From Alkalimonas cellulosilytica (GTDB lineage: Bacteria > Pseudomonadota > Gammaproteobacteria > Enterobacterales > Alteromonadaceae), in contig NZ_JAUHLI010000018.1 of assembly GCF_036325985.1 (NCBI RefSeq), positions 1 through 64,000 on the forward strand: a stretch of DNA of 64,000 nt, given 5' to 3'. Below are positions 8,651-17,214 of this stretch, in pieces. Numbering within the stretch: the first letter of the stretch is position 1; each line of letters opens with the position of its first letter. The notes beneath the pieces were generated by a model. It was not told where the DNA came from, made no database searches, and saw nothing but the letters and a program-made list of their open reading frames with translations. The position numbers and the translations under genes were made by a program.

Positions 8651-9574
8651 TTAGCAGGCCTGTACCAGCTCGATCAATTCACCGGCGCTGCCTTTTAACA
8701 AGATGGCCCGACTGGCTGGGTAGTACGGATCATCCAGTGAATGAATGGTTGCGTTCATCCGTTTGGCAATGCCATCAAGATCCCGGGTGATACAGCTTAT
8801 CATCGCGATACCAGATGGTAGTTGACCCGTTGCCGTTTGCAGCGGTTCGGCTTCAGGCAATTGATCAATTTCAAACAAGGAGTTGCCAGCCAGCTGCAAG
8901 GTAGCCACCGGGTACTGATGCTCTATCGGGCGTTGCCAGGCCTTATTCAGTACAGTGATCTTGGTATCAAACAGCAGGGCAGGTTCGGCCTGGTTCAGTT
9001 GCTGGTAAAAATCGACCGCCTGCTGGCGATCCGGTACCGCTAGTACTGGAATAAACAGGCTGCCGCTAAAACTGTTGGTTTGCGGCAATTGGAATGGTGG
9101 CACTGGCCTTTGCACTTCAGTCAGGTAACTGACTTCCTCTGCCGGGCCTATCAGCTGCATGGCTTTGATGGCATCACTGATTTGCAGGTAAGCAGGCTCA
9201 CCGATGATAGCAAATTCATCGGTTTGAATGGTATGTCGTACTGCTTCGACATCGGCAACATTGACCTCCAGAGCCATCCAGCCCTGACGTTTTAGCGGCT
9301 GGACTGGTTGGATATCTTGCTCCGATGGCATCTGAATTACCCGCAGCCAGGCATCGCCATTGGCGGCTGCTAAAATCAACATCGGTTGATCAGCACAAGC
9401 GGGTGCTTGCCAGAAATCAGCTAGTTGCGGGCTAACCCTTGCTTCACGTACCAGGCTAAACCCCAGTTGCTGGCAATAGGCCTGTCGAACCCGCTCTAAA
9501 TTTGCGGTCACCAGGGTTGCGCCCAGGATAGGGCCCAGCTGAGGCCCCGATAGGTTTTCAAGCTGACTACTCAC
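8651..9574 (-). CDS. Double-domain VOC-family protein
   Basis: A 307-residue cytosolic protein made of two VOC/glyoxalase-like domains (about 15-140 and 165-305; the second closes with MISCITRDLDGIAKRM, then GELIELVQA). The start codon is GTG at 9574 and overlaps the stop of the PEP-mutase/ICL-like gene by four bases (GTGA), so it is co-expressed with the lyase as the last gene of the minus-strand operon. Metal-binding residues are not obvious, so it could be a binding protein or a divergent enzyme. No specific reaction can be assigned. Confidence 0.8.
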   Translation of the reverse strand: MSSQLENLSGPQLGPILGATLVTANLERVRQAYCQQLGFSLVREARVSPQLADFWQAPACADQPMLILAAANGDAWLRVIQMPSEQDIQPVQPLKRQGWMALEVNVADVEAVRHTIQTDEFAIIGEPAYLQISDAIKAMQLIGPAEEVSYLTEVQRPVPPFQLPQTNSFSGSLFIPVLAVPDRQQAVDFYQQLNQAEPALLFDTKITVLNKAWQRPIEHQYPVATLQLAGNSLFEIDQLPEAEPLQTATGQLPSGIAMISCITRDLDGIAKRMNATIHSLDDPYYPASRAILLKGSAGELIELVQAC

Positions 9575-10443
9575 GGGGTTGCCTCGTAGTTTTTGCCAAG
9601 TTCCAATAAGGCATTGGTGCCCAGCAGCTGGTTCAAGCTGGTTAAATCCAGCATCCGATCGCGCCAGCTGGCAGTATTGCCATGGGTTTTCATATCAGCC
9701 AGAAATTGCTGCGCCATAAAGGTGTAAGCCCGTACCATGGCTCCAGGGAAGATCACCATCTGGTAGCCCAGCTGCTGCAAATCTTTGGCCGATTGCAATG
9801 GGGTACTGCCACCTTCAACCATATTGGCCAACAATGGGATTTTTTTCTGGAACTGGCTGTTCATATGCTGCATTTGCGCCAGCGACTCCGGCGCTTCGAT
9901 AAAGAGCACATCGGCGCCGGCCTGGTAATACTCATAAGCCCGGTTCATTGCAGGTTCGAAGCCTTCGACCGCTATTGCATCGGTGCGGGCGATGATCAGG
10001 GTGTCCGCGCTCTGGCGGGCATCAACCGCCGCTTTAATTTTACCGACCATCTCGGCGCTACTAACCAGCGATTTACCTTTCAGATGACCGCAGCGTTTCG
10101 GCATTTGCTGATCTTCCAGCTGAATGGCCGAGGCGCCCGAGCGTTCAAACAGCCGCACAGTGCGCTGCACGTTTAACGCATTGCCAAAGCCGGTATCGGC
10201 ATCGACGATCATCGGCAGGGCAGAGCGCTCGCGAATGAGGCTAATGGTTTGTGCCACTTCGTTCATCGATACCAGGCCGATATCCGGTCGGCCCAGCCGG
10301 GTGTAGGCGATGCTGGCACCCGACAGGTACATCGCCTGAAAGCCGGCCATTTCAATGAGTGATGCACTTAACGCATCAAAGCCGCCCGGTGCAAAAAGTA
10401 TTTCCGGGGCCTGAATCAATTCTTTTAACGAGGCTGCTGCCAT
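9571..10443 (-). CDS. Isocitrate lyase / PEP mutase superfamily lyase
   Basis: A TIM-barrel carbon-carbon lyase with ADTG-type metal-binding VDADTGFGN, IQLEDQQMPKRCGHLKGK with the catalytic cysteine (Cys118) of the (methyl)isocitrate lyase branch, and IARTDA. Relatives include 2-methylisocitrate lyase and 2,3-dimethylmalate lyase, which split a 2-hydroxy or 2-substituted dicarboxylate to pyruvate or glyoxylate plus an acid. I favour the ATG at 10443 (AGGAC upstream); an upstream ATG at 10464 has no ribosome site. It lies immediately after a PuuE-like hydrolase and overlaps the VOC gene. With the LeuCD-like dehydratase upstream it forms the pair needed for a dimethylmalate-type pathway (inference). 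Confidence 0.88.
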   Translation of the reverse strand: MAAASLKELIQAPEILFAPGGFDALSASLIEMAGFQAMYLSGASIAYTRLGRPDIGLVSMNEVAQTISLIRERSALPMIVDADTGFGNALNVQRTVRLFERSGASAIQLEDQQMPKRCGHLKGKSLVSSAEMVGKIKAAVDARQSADTLIIARTDAIAVEGFEPAMNRAYEYYQAGADVLFIEAPESLAQMQHMNSQFQKKIPLLANMVEGGSTPLQSAKDLQQLGYQMVIFPGAMVRAYTFMAQQFLADMKTHGNTASWRDRMLDLTSLNQLLGTNALLELGKNYEATP

Positions 10444-10467
10444 AAAAGAGTCCTGAGCTGTCATTGT

Positions 10468-11403
10468 TTAAAGGAAGTGTGCGCCTTGCTGATTGCGCAC
10501 TGTCGCTATAATATCCGAGGCCGAAGCACTCCAGATGGCCTGGCCGCTGAGATAATCCAGCAGCTGCTCCAGATAGCCAATCCGGTGAGGCTGGCCCAGC
10601 AGCCAGGGATGAATGTTCAGTGCCAGCATCCGGCCGCCTTGCGTTTGGGCCTCCTGCAACAAAAAGTCACAGCTGTCACTAACTTGCTGCACATAGGAAG
10701 CTTCACTGTGCAGGTTGTTGCCTAAGATGAAGGCATCTTCCAGCTCGGTCGAGAGCGGCATCGCCCAAATCGGTTGGCTTTGGGTCTGCATTGGGTAGGG
10801 CAGGTCATCATTCACCCAGTCGCACAGATAGTCGATCCCCTGTTCGGCCAGTAGATCCGGCGTGCGGGCGCTTTCATTGCGCGCCGGGCTAAGCCAGCCG
10901 CGAACGGCCTGACCGCTCAGGTTGCGCAGTGTATCGAGCGAGCGCTGAATCAATTCACGCTCGTCCTGTTCACTTAGGCCTCCGTAATGCAGGCTGTCCA
11001 TATTCCAGCCATGGCAGATGATTTCCTGCTGTTGCTCTTTCAGCACATCCACCAGGTAAGGAGTGCGCAGCGCCAATTCGCTATTCACCGCAAAGGTGGG
11101 GGTAATGTGGTAGCGATCCAGGGCTTTTAATACCCGGAACAAACCTACCCGGTTGCCGTAATCGCGCAAACTGTAGTGGCGCAGGTCCGGGTAGGGCATG
11201 GTCATGCCGCCGGGTACCTTGTAGGGCTTGCCCTGTTGATTCAGCGGGAAAAATTGCAAGCAGACATTGACCCACAGCGCCAGCGGCTTGCCGTTTGGCC
11301 AGCTCAGTTTGGGCCGGTCGGTCAGCATCGACCAGCGGTAGCGCTCATGGTCCATGCCGTAGCCACGTTTCGGGTAGTTTAAATGGGTCGGATCAAGCGC
11401 CAT
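10468..11403 (-). CDS. PuuE-like polysaccharide-deacetylase-fold hydrolase A
   Basis: A 311-residue NodB-fold protein of the PuuE (allantoinase) branch, with the metal-binding histidine in the ICHGW motif, YSLRDYGNRVG near the N terminus, and LNIHPWLLGQP at the C terminus. In this branch the fold hydrolyses cyclic amides, ureides or imides as well as acetyl groups. No signal peptide is present, which argues against cell-wall polysaccharide as substrate. Start and the preceding stop share one base (TGATG) with hydrolase B at 11403. The two adjacent copies share the RDYGNRVG and SEQ(D/Q)ER motifs, so they are paralogues, perhaps with different substrates or forming a heteromer. Confidence 0.85.
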   Translation of the reverse strand: MALDPTHLNYPKRGYGMDHERYRWSMLTDRPKLSWPNGKPLALWVNVCLQFFPLNQQGKPYKVPGGMTMPYPDLRHYSLRDYGNRVGLFRVLKALDRYHITPTFAVNSELALRTPYLVDVLKEQQQEIICHGWNMDSLHYGGLSEQDERELIQRSLDTLRNLSGQAVRGWLSPARNESARTPDLLAEQGIDYLCDWVNDDLPYPMQTQSQPIWAMPLSTELEDAFILGNNLHSEASYVQQVSDSCDFLLQEAQTQGGRMLALNIHPWLLGQPHRIGYLEQLLDYLSGQAIWSASASDIIATVRNQQGAHFL

Positions 11404-12344
11404 CAGACACCTCCTGCTTTGCTGGCAATGTCGGCTTGCACGGCATCGTAATAGTGGCTGCGAAAGTAATCGGCAATCTCACGACCTGTGGTGACCCAAA
11501 CATCCGGATGACTGGTGATGTAATCCAGCGCCTCTTCAAAGGCTTTCATCCGATGTGGGCAGGCCACCTGATAATTGTGGGTGGGGATGCACATAATGGT
11601 GCCGGATTCCTCACCTTCCTGATACAGCCGGTCAAAGTTGTCTTTTAGCATCTGGCCATAGCGTCTGGGCTCGACTTTATTCACCACATAGGCGATGGTG
11701 TCGTTCATTTCCAGCGAATAGGGGATCGAGACAAAGCGCTTGTTGCTGCGCAGCGCTATCGGCGTAGGCTGGTCGTCGTGAAACAGATCGCAGGTGTAAA
11801 AACCGCCGTCTTCGCCAAACAGCTCGCTGCCAACCTCGGCAAATAAGTCCAGCGTCAGCTCCGAATGCGATAGCGCCGGTGCCAGATAGCCAGCACACTT
11901 TTGGCCGGTATGGCGGTAGATGGTTTCTATTGAGTCGCGGATCATCGTCCGCTCTTGCTGCTCCGACATGCCATAGGTGTAACGGGTGTTGTAAATGCCG
12001 TGGCTGAAAAACTCCCAGTTGCGCTCTTTGCACATGGCAATGATTTCAGGGTGGTGCTCGCATAGCGCGGTGGACAAACTGACCGAACCGCGAATGCCGT
12101 ATTTATCCAGCAGCGCCATCTGGCGGCTATGGCCCACTCGGTTGCCGTAATCGCGGATGCCGTAGCCCTGAATGGCCGGGTAAGGCTGAGGCCAGGCTTT
12201 TCGATGCGGGTTCTCCGGCGGATCCAGTTCGTAGAACTCAATATTCGGCGCCACCCAAAATGCCAGCTTTTTGCCATCGGGCCAGCGGATTTTCGGCCGG
12301 TCTTGATAGGGCCAGTACTGATAAAACCCGGGATCTGCTTTCAT
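11403..12344 (-). CDS. PuuE-like polysaccharide-deacetylase-fold hydrolase B
   Basis: A 313-residue NodB-fold protein of the PuuE type: NIEFYELDPPENPHRKAW, YGIRDYGNRVGHSR, the metal-site SHGIYNTRYTYGMSEQQER and a late IPTHNYQVACPHR. Cytosolic, with no signal sequence. The start at 12344 is chosen because AAGGAG lies six bases upstream; the open frame extends to 12410 without a ribosome site. It sits between an isochorismatase-family amidohydrolase (10-base gap) and its paralogue. Ring-opening of a cyclic imide or ureide, followed by amide hydrolysis by the isochorismatase-family neighbour, would be a coherent two-step scheme (inference). Confidence 0.85.
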   Translation of the reverse strand: MKADPGFYQYWPYQDRPKIRWPDGKKLAFWVAPNIEFYELDPPENPHRKAWPQPYPAIQGYGIRDYGNRVGHSRQMALLDKYGIRGSVSLSTALCEHHPEIIAMCKERNWEFFSHGIYNTRYTYGMSEQQERTMIRDSIETIYRHTGQKCAGYLAPALSHSELTLDLFAEVGSELFGEDGGFYTCDLFHDDQPTPIALRSNKRFVSIPYSLEMNDTIAYVVNKVEPRRYGQMLKDNFDRLYQEGEESGTIMCIPTHNYQVACPHRMKAFEEALDYITSHPDVWVTTGREIADYFRSHYYDAVQADIASKAGGV

Positions 12345-12354
12345 GCACGGCTCC

Positions 12355-13026
12355 TTAGTCGCTTTGCTGCGCTGCCAGCCAGCCGATGACTTCATCGATA
12401 TCCAGCACATCGGCGTACTTCAGCGCCAGATCGGTCAGGTTGGCGTAGTGGTAACTTTCGTGTTTATCGGCCACGCACTGCTCCGGTACTATGGTGCGGT
12501 AGCCGCGCGACAGCGCATCCACTGCGGTGGCACGAATGCAGCCAGAGGTAGAACCGCCGGTAATGATCACGGTATCGACCTGATGCCAGACCAACAAGGA
12601 CTGCAGCTGTGTTTCAAAAAAGGCCGAGGGCATTTTTTTGCAGTAAATGATGTCGCGCTGCCGGTCGATAACAAGCCGCTCGTCAAACTTGGCCCGCTCG
12701 GAGCCAAATTTGATGTTTTGCAATGAGTCTGGGGTGTTGGTGCGGGTGCCCCAGATGCCGGCATCTTCGCCGGACTCCATGTAAGCAACATGGGTCCAGA
12801 CCACCGGCCAGTTCAAGGCGCGAAAACGCTCAGCCAGCTGATTGGTGTATTCCAGCTGTTTCGGATCGGTCTCGTAAGCCGTGGCAAACTGGCCAACGGC
12901 GGTGTAGGCCTTTTGCGGGTCGACATTCACCAGCACGGCTTTGCGGCCAAAACCAAAGCGCTTGCGGGCCGGGTTGTTTTTCACATCGAAGTAAATTTCT
13001 TTGGCGGTTTTCGTGGTGGTTTCCAT
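12355..13026 (-). CDS. Isochorismatase-family cysteine amidohydrolase
   Basis: A 223-residue cysteine hydrolase with the complete triad: Asp36 in LVNVDPQKAYT, Lys130/131 in IIYCKKMPSAFF, and Cys163 in GGSTSGCIRATAVDAL. This closely resembles the N-carbamoylsarcosine amidase/maleamate amidohydrolase branch, which hydrolyses a linear amide or carbamoyl group to acid plus ammonia. The ATG at 13026 is preceded by a purine-rich stretch; the frame runs open to 13089. A 107-base gap separates it from the cytochrome gene upstream, with no visible terminator, so it is probably in the same transcript. The product of the PuuE-like hydrolases downstream would be its natural substrate (inference). Confidence 0.88.
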   Translation of the reverse strand: METTTKTAKEIYFDVKNNPARKRFGFGRKAVLVNVDPQKAYTAVGQFATAYETDPKQLEYTNQLAERFRALNWPVVWTHVAYMESGEDAGIWGTRTNTPDSLQNIKFGSERAKFDERLVIDRQRDIIYCKKMPSAFFETQLQSLLVWHQVDTVIITGGSTSGCIRATAVDALSRGYRTIVPEQCVADKHESYHYANLTDLALKYADVLDIDEVIGWLAAQQSD

Positions 13027-13133
13027 GCTCTGCTCTCTTGTTGCGGATGGTGAAGCACCCAGGTGTTTGGTTAGCCTAGTAAGCTTCAATCATGTTGTCT
13101 TTGACGAAAAGCATTTTGCTGTTAATGCCCTTG

Positions 13134-13526
13134 CTATTGGCCCGGTAGGGCTGCGTAATAGGCTGCCAGTAAGGCAATATCCTGATCCGATAAACTTCTG
13201 GCCTGAGGTGACATCAAGGCATTGACCTTTTCGCCACTGCGGTAGGCAAGCATCGATTGCAGCAAATGGTTTTCATCCTGTCCCGCCAGAGACGGATACA
13301 TCGGATTATTTGAGATCCCCTGTGGGCCATGGCATGCCGCGCAGCTGGCGGCACGAATACGGCCTTTTGACAGCAGTTCTTGCTGTGCCGCGGCAACAGG
13401 ATCCAGTGGTTCACTGCTTGCACTGGTCGCAGTTTCCGGCTCAGCACAGCCGCTCAGTAGTAAGACGCCGCTGAGGCTGCAAGCAGAAATCAAGGCTTTT
13501 AGTTGGAAGGCTGCTTTGGTGAGCAT
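13134..13526 (-). CDS. Lipoprotein c-type cytochrome (class I)
   Basis: A 130-residue protein with a lipoprotein signal (LLLSGC, lipid-modified Cys27) and one haem-binding motif CAACH (residues 62-66), followed by YPSLAGQ and LMSPQARSLSDQDIALLAAYYA, typical of cytochrome c553/c4-like single-haem domains. It should be a membrane-anchored periplasmic electron carrier. The ATG at 13526 is preceded by AGGGG; an open extension to 13556 is less likely. It leads the minus-strand operon and has its own FNR-like site at 13609-13622. It may accept electrons from a periplasmic dehydrogenase of the same regulon (inference). Confidence 0.88.
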   Translation of the reverse strand: MLTKAAFQLKALISACSLSGVLLLSGCAEPETATSASSEPLDPVAAAQQELLSKGRIRAASCAACHGPQGISNNPMYPSLAGQDENHLLQSMLAYRSGEKVNALMSPQARSLSDQDIALLAAYYAALPGQ

Positions 13527-13608
13527 AAAGTACCCCTGTGGTGATGTTTCAAACACCTTTACGTTAGCATGGCTCTACTGGCAGGTAGACCATTATCCAG
13601 CTGTAGTT

Positions 13609-13622
13609 TTGACATCCATCAA
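13609..13622. promoter_or_regulatory. FNR-like site before the cytochrome c / hydrolase operon
   Basis: TTGACATCCATCAA matches TTGAY-N4-RTCAA exactly. It is centred about 90 bases before the cytochrome start, in the 102-base gap after the bicupin gene, suggesting that the cytochrome-to-VOC genes have their own promoter. Confidence 0.7.
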
Positions 13623-13628
13623 TAAGCG

Positions 13629-14474
13629 TCAGTAAGGCAGTGTTGTAACCGGAGCTTGAATAAACTCACGCATTGCTTGTGGAACTATCGGCTGATAAGG
13701 AACGCTGTAACTGAAATTAAACAGTTCTTCTGTCCATACATTGATATGAGCACCTCCGACAAACCGAATCAGACTGAAGCTACCACCTTTGCTGCCATAA
13801 GGGCCGTGGGCGATGCCTGGAGGACGCCAAAAGTAAGCCCCAGCTTGCATGGTTCCATATTCCCCGGTTAGATCTCCGGCGATCAGAAAGGCTTCTTCGG
13901 GTGTTGGGTGCATCTCCTTCGGCCCTCGCCAGTTTACCGGGTGAGTTTGAGGCGAGGTCATAAACAGAAAGGTTCGCTGGCCCGTAATGGGGTCCTGCCG
14001 CAGATTTTTCCGTCCAAGCCCCAGGTGAGCGAGTTTGATGTCATGAATGTGCCTGTCCCATTGCATTCTGTAGGTATCAAGAAAAGGAATGGCTGGCAGA
14101 TGAGCTGCACGCTGAATCGCATCATCTTGTTCTTCAAATGGCAGCGGTGCACTGTCAAACATTCGCAGAACAATGGTATCCTCCATCACGATGCAGTTCG
14201 TTCTGGGGTATCCTGCGGGCAAAAAGGCATAACAACCAGCGGCATACTCGAATCCATTGAGATGAAAGCTACCAGCCAGTACATAAAACTCTTCATTGGC
14301 TGTGATGGCATGATTCTCCAGCCATTGCTGTCCGTTACGAAGACGGTGCAATGTTGTATAAGCGCAGCTTTCAATGTCCCTGCTGAGTAATCGCGACTCT
14401 ATGTCGTTAAAATACCTGTCTTGTTGCCATGGTAAGCATTGATTCTGAATAAACTCAATGTGATCCCGGGTCAT
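13629..14474 (-). CDS. Bicupin protein
   Basis: A 281-residue protein with two cupin-type beta-barrel halves (first around FYVLAGSFHLNGFEYAAGCY, second around EEAFLIAGDLTGEYGTM and RPPGIAHGPYGS). Cupins of this type bind metal and act as dioxygenases, isomerases or binding proteins; the histidine set in the first half is incomplete, while the second half keeps a possible Glu/His pair. The ATG overlaps the stop of the small dehydratase subunit by four bases, so it belongs to the 14977-16272 transcript. It is visibly less GC-rich than the two dehydratase genes. Exact role unknown. Confidence 0.75.
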   Translation of the reverse strand: MTRDHIEFIQNQCLPWQQDRYFNDIESRLLSRDIESCAYTTLHRLRNGQQWLENHAITANEEFYVLAGSFHLNGFEYAAGCYAFLPAGYPRTNCIVMEDTIVLRMFDSAPLPFEEQDDAIQRAAHLPAIPFLDTYRMQWDRHIHDIKLAHLGLGRKNLRQDPITGQRTFLFMTSPQTHPVNWRGPKEMHPTPEEAFLIAGDLTGEYGTMQAGAYFWRPPGIAHGPYGSKGGSFSLIRFVGGAHINVWTEELFNFSYSVPYQPIVPQAMREFIQAPVTTLPY

Positions 14475-14980
14475 GTCTGTATGTCGCTCTTTGAAAAACG
14501 CTGTTGTAAGAAGGGCATGAGCCCGCCAGCTGCCAGAATACCCATCAGCTCTTCTGGGATGGGCTCACATTGAAACTCCTCACCGTTGCTAAGGTTATGC
14601 AACAAGCCGCTGCTTAGATCGAGCTGCAATTTGTCGCCGGGTTGAATGGTGCCAAGCTCTGGACAGAACAGCACCGGCAGGCCGAGGTTTAACGCATTGC
14701 GGTAAAAAATACGGGCAAAGGATTTTGCAACAATGGCCGAGACACCCAGCTCGACCAGGGCCTGGGCGGCCTGCTCGCGCGAGGAGCCTATACCAAAAGC
14801 ATCGCCGGCAATCATGATGTCGCCTGGTTGCACCTGACTGGCGAAGTTCGGGTCGACTGCTTCCAGGCAATGCGCGGCCAGTTCGGCGATGGAGCCCTTC
14901 ATGTAGGCACCGGGTGCCAGCACATCGGTATCAATGTTGTCCCCAAAGACCCAAGCGGCACCGGTTAGACTGTGTTTCAT
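14471..14980 (-). CDS. Aconitase-superfamily dehydratase, small (swivel) subunit
   Basis: A 169-residue LeuD-like swivel domain: WVFGDNIDTDVLAPGAYMK, then AGDAFGIGSSREQAAQAL, the conserved substrate-gating loop, and FARIFYRNALNLGLPVLFC. It partners the large subunit encoded by the gene it overlaps (ATGA). Proteins of this split type include isopropylmalate isomerase, homoaconitase and 2,3-dimethylmalate dehydratase. No other leucine biosynthesis gene (leuA, leuB) is nearby; neighbours are hydrolases and a PEP-mutase/ICL-type lyase, so a catabolic hydratase role is more likely. Confidence 0.9.
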   Translation of the reverse strand: MKHSLTGAAWVFGDNIDTDVLAPGAYMKGSIAELAAHCLEAVDPNFASQVQPGDIMIAGDAFGIGSSREQAAQALVELGVSAIVAKSFARIFYRNALNLGLPVLFCPELGTIQPGDKLQLDLSSGLLHNLSNGEEFQCEPIPEELMGILAAGGLMPFLQQRFSKSDIQT

Positions 14981-16272
14981 TGGCTGCTCCCTGCTAAAAA
15001 TTGGCGTGGATCGGTGATTTCACCGGTAATGGCGGCGGCGGCCACGCTGTAAGGCGAGCCTAAATACACGTTGGAGTCGGGCGAACCCATCCGGCCTTTA
15101 AAATTGCGCGATGTTGACGACAGGCAATTCTCGCCATTGGCAATGGCACCGGCCCCCATGCCGGCACAGGCGCCGCAGCCGGTCGGCAGTAAAATGGCGC
15201 CGGCTTCGGTTAAGGTCGCCAGAGTCCCGTCTTTGGTGGCGGCTTCGGTGGTTTTCACTGAGGCTGGCGCAATCAGCAAACGGGTACCGGTCTGCACTTT
15301 GCGGCCTTTTAACACCTCGGCAGCCATATGCAGATCCGACAGTTTGGCACCGGTACAGGCCCCAATGTACGCCTGATGAATGGGTGTCCTGGCAAACTCG
15401 GTCACCGGATGGGTATTCTCCGGGCTATGCGGTGCGGCGATTTGCGGCACCAGGGTGCTGGCATCAAAGTCATGCACCGCCTCGTAAGGGGCTGCCGCAT
15501 CGCTTTGCCAGCTGAGGGCATCCCCGGCCACTGGCTGGCCGGTCTGGCGGATCCAGTCGGTAGTGGTTTGATCAGCGGCAATAATGCCGGTTTTCCCGCC
15601 CAGCTCCGCCGACATATTGCACAGCACCATCCGCTCGTACATCGACATGGCGGCAACGGTGCTGCCGCCAAACTCCATCACTTTATAATTATTGTTCATG
15701 CCAAGGCGGGCACAGAGGAACAGCATAATGTCCTTGGCGCTGCAGCCATGTTGCAGCTCGCCATGCCAGTTGATGTGAATGGTGTGCGGCACTTTGATCC
15801 AGATCTCGCCGGTGGCCAGCACGCCGGTCATTTCGGTGGCACCAATGCCGACCATAAAGGTGCCAAAAGCGCCGCCAGTGGGCGAGTGCGAATCACCGCC
15901 AACCAAAAACATACCCGGCTGCAAATGGCCTTGCTGCGGCAGCATCACATGGCAAATGCCCTGCATGTCGTAAAAATGGCCAATTTGCTGCTCTTTGGCC
16001 CAGCGTCTGGTCAGCGCCAGGATCTCTGCACTTTCCGGATCGGTGGCCGGCACAAAGTGATCGCTTACCAGCACCACTTTGGAGGGATCGAACACCTTAG
16101 CGCCCAGTGCTTCCAGCCGGCTTTTTACCCGGCGTGGACCACTGGAGTCGTGCATCAGCACCAGATCCACCTGACAGGTGACAATCTGGCCGGGTTCAAC
16201 CCTGGGCTGCTGACTGGCACGGGCGATGATTTTCTGGGCCAGAGTTTGGGGTGCGATTTGAGCTGGGGTCAT
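14977..16272 (-). CDS. Aconitase-superfamily dehydratase, large (Fe-S) subunit
   Basis: A 431-residue LeuC-like large subunit with the three [4Fe-4S] ligands: Cys306 in GACTGAK, and Cys366 and Cys369 in PTGCGACAG. It also has GGDSHSPTGGAFGTFMVGIG and the C-terminal SSTSRNFKGRMG. The ATG at 16272 has AGGA seven bases upstream; the open frame to 16356 is unlikely to be translated. It catalyses stereospecific hydration/dehydration of a 2- or 3-hydroxy dicarboxylate. By context it may be a dimethylmalate/alkylmalate dehydratase supplying the ICL/PEP-mutase-type lyase at 9571 (inference). First gene of a three-gene transcript divergent from the crotonase gene at 16441. Confidence 0.9.
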   Translation of the reverse strand: MTPAQIAPQTLAQKIIARASQQPRVEPGQIVTCQVDLVLMHDSSGPRRVKSRLEALGAKVFDPSKVVLVSDHFVPATDPESAEILALTRRWAKEQQIGHFYDMQGICHVMLPQQGHLQPGMFLVGGDSHSPTGGAFGTFMVGIGATEMTGVLATGEIWIKVPHTIHINWHGELQHGCSAKDIMLFLCARLGMNNNYKVMEFGGSTVAAMSMYERMVLCNMSAELGGKTGIIAADQTTTDWIRQTGQPVAGDALSWQSDAAAPYEAVHDFDASTLVPQIAAPHSPENTHPVTEFARTPIHQAYIGACTGAKLSDLHMAAEVLKGRKVQTGTRLLIAPASVKTTEAATKDGTLATLTEAGAILLPTGCGACAGMGAGAIANGENCLSSTSRNFKGRMGSPDSNVYLGSPYSVAAAAITGEITDPRQFLAGSSQ

Positions 16273-16440
16273 GGTTTTTCCTGTAGCCTGCAACTTGCCT
16301 TTTGGCATACTTCTACACGGCCAGACTTGTCGCAGACCGTGAATGCGTGCTATCACAATAAAAGAAAAGTGCGGCCGATGGTATGGAGCCAGAGCGCTAA
16401 TTTGGGCTGGAAGCCTTGTCAGATATAGGAATTTTGATAA

Positions 16441-17214
16441 ATGTCAACTGTGAAACTGAGCGTGGATGGTGCGGTTGCCACCCTGTGTATTGATCGCGCC
16501 GAGAAACGCAATGCGCTGAATCAGGCCATGTGGCAGCAATTGTCCGATCACTGCGATGCCTTGCAACAGGACATCAAACCGAAACTGGTGCTGGTGACGG
16601 CTGCCGGGGAGCAGGCGTTTTGTGCCGGGGCAGATATTCAGGAATTGCACCAGCTGCTTGAAGATAGCCAGGCGCTGGCCGCCAATAATCAACTGGTGCA
16701 ACAAGCTCAGCTGAAGTTGCAACGGCTGCCGTGCGCCACCATCGCAGTGATCAATGGCCTTTGCGTCGGGGGTGGTTTGGGCATCGCCCTGTGCTGCGAT
16801 TTCAGGCTGGCGTTGCAGGACGCCAGATTTGCCATTACGCCATCGAAGCTTGGCTTGTTGTACAGCATTGAAGATAGCCGCCGTTTGGTCAATCTGGTAG
16901 GTGAAGCCCGTGCTAAGCAGCTGCTTTACACCGGCGCCATGCTGGATGCAGAGACCGCGCTGAAGTGGGGGCTGGTGCATCAGATCACGGAGCGCGCCAA
17001 CTTAGCTGCCTGTGTGCGTGACTGGCAGCAACAACTGCTCGCAGTAAGCCGGGTGTCGATAACAGGTATCAAGCAAACCATAGCGCATTTGGGGGGAGAT
17101 CCTGAGTTTGGAGAGGCTAAGGTCCGCCCCTTATTCGATGCGGCGTTTCAGCAAGCAGACTTTCAGCAGGCTGCCGCTGCCTTTATTGCAAAGCAACAGG
17201 TGGTTTTTTCATGA
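16441..17214 (+). CDS. Crotonase-family protein without the canonical glutamates
   Basis: A 257-residue crotonase-fold protein with AFCAGADIQEL (CoA/oxyanion site) and GLCVGGGLGIALCCDFRLA. In classical enoyl-CoA hydratase the catalytic glutamates lie in GGGCELA and PEILLG; here the corresponding positions read GGGLGIA and ITPSKLG, so both are missing. The TP-x-x-LG pattern recalls the methylmalonyl-CoA decarboxylase (YgfG-like) group. It may therefore be a decarboxylase, isomerase or lyase acting on an acyl-CoA. Its stop overlaps the start of the thioesterase gene (ATGA), so the pair is co-translated. No FNR-like site was found in the 168-base divergent region before it. Confidence 0.82.
   Translation: MSTVKLSVDGAVATLCIDRAEKRNALNQAMWQQLSDHCDALQQDIKPKLVLVTAAGEQAFCAGADIQELHQLLEDSQALAANNQLVQQAQLKLQRLPCATIAVINGLCVGGGLGIALCCDFRLALQDARFAITPSKLGLLYSIEDSRRLVNLVGEARAKQLLYTGAMLDAETALKWGLVHQITERANLAACVRDWQQQLLAVSRVSITGIKQTIAHLGGDPEFGEAKVRPLFDAAFQQADFQQAAAAFIAKQQVVFS

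Noticed and set aside
14471..16272. Leucine biosynthesis leuCD
   Set aside because: No leuA or leuB nearby; the genes are coupled to a bicupin and neighbour hydrolases and a lyase, so a catabolic dehydratase is more likely, although sequence alone cannot exclude LeuCD.
15328..16428. A 366-codon open frame on the plus strand
   Set aside because: It lies antisense to the LeuC-like gene, which has complete Fe-S motifs; the plus-strand translation has no recognisable domain and is a shadow caused by high GC.
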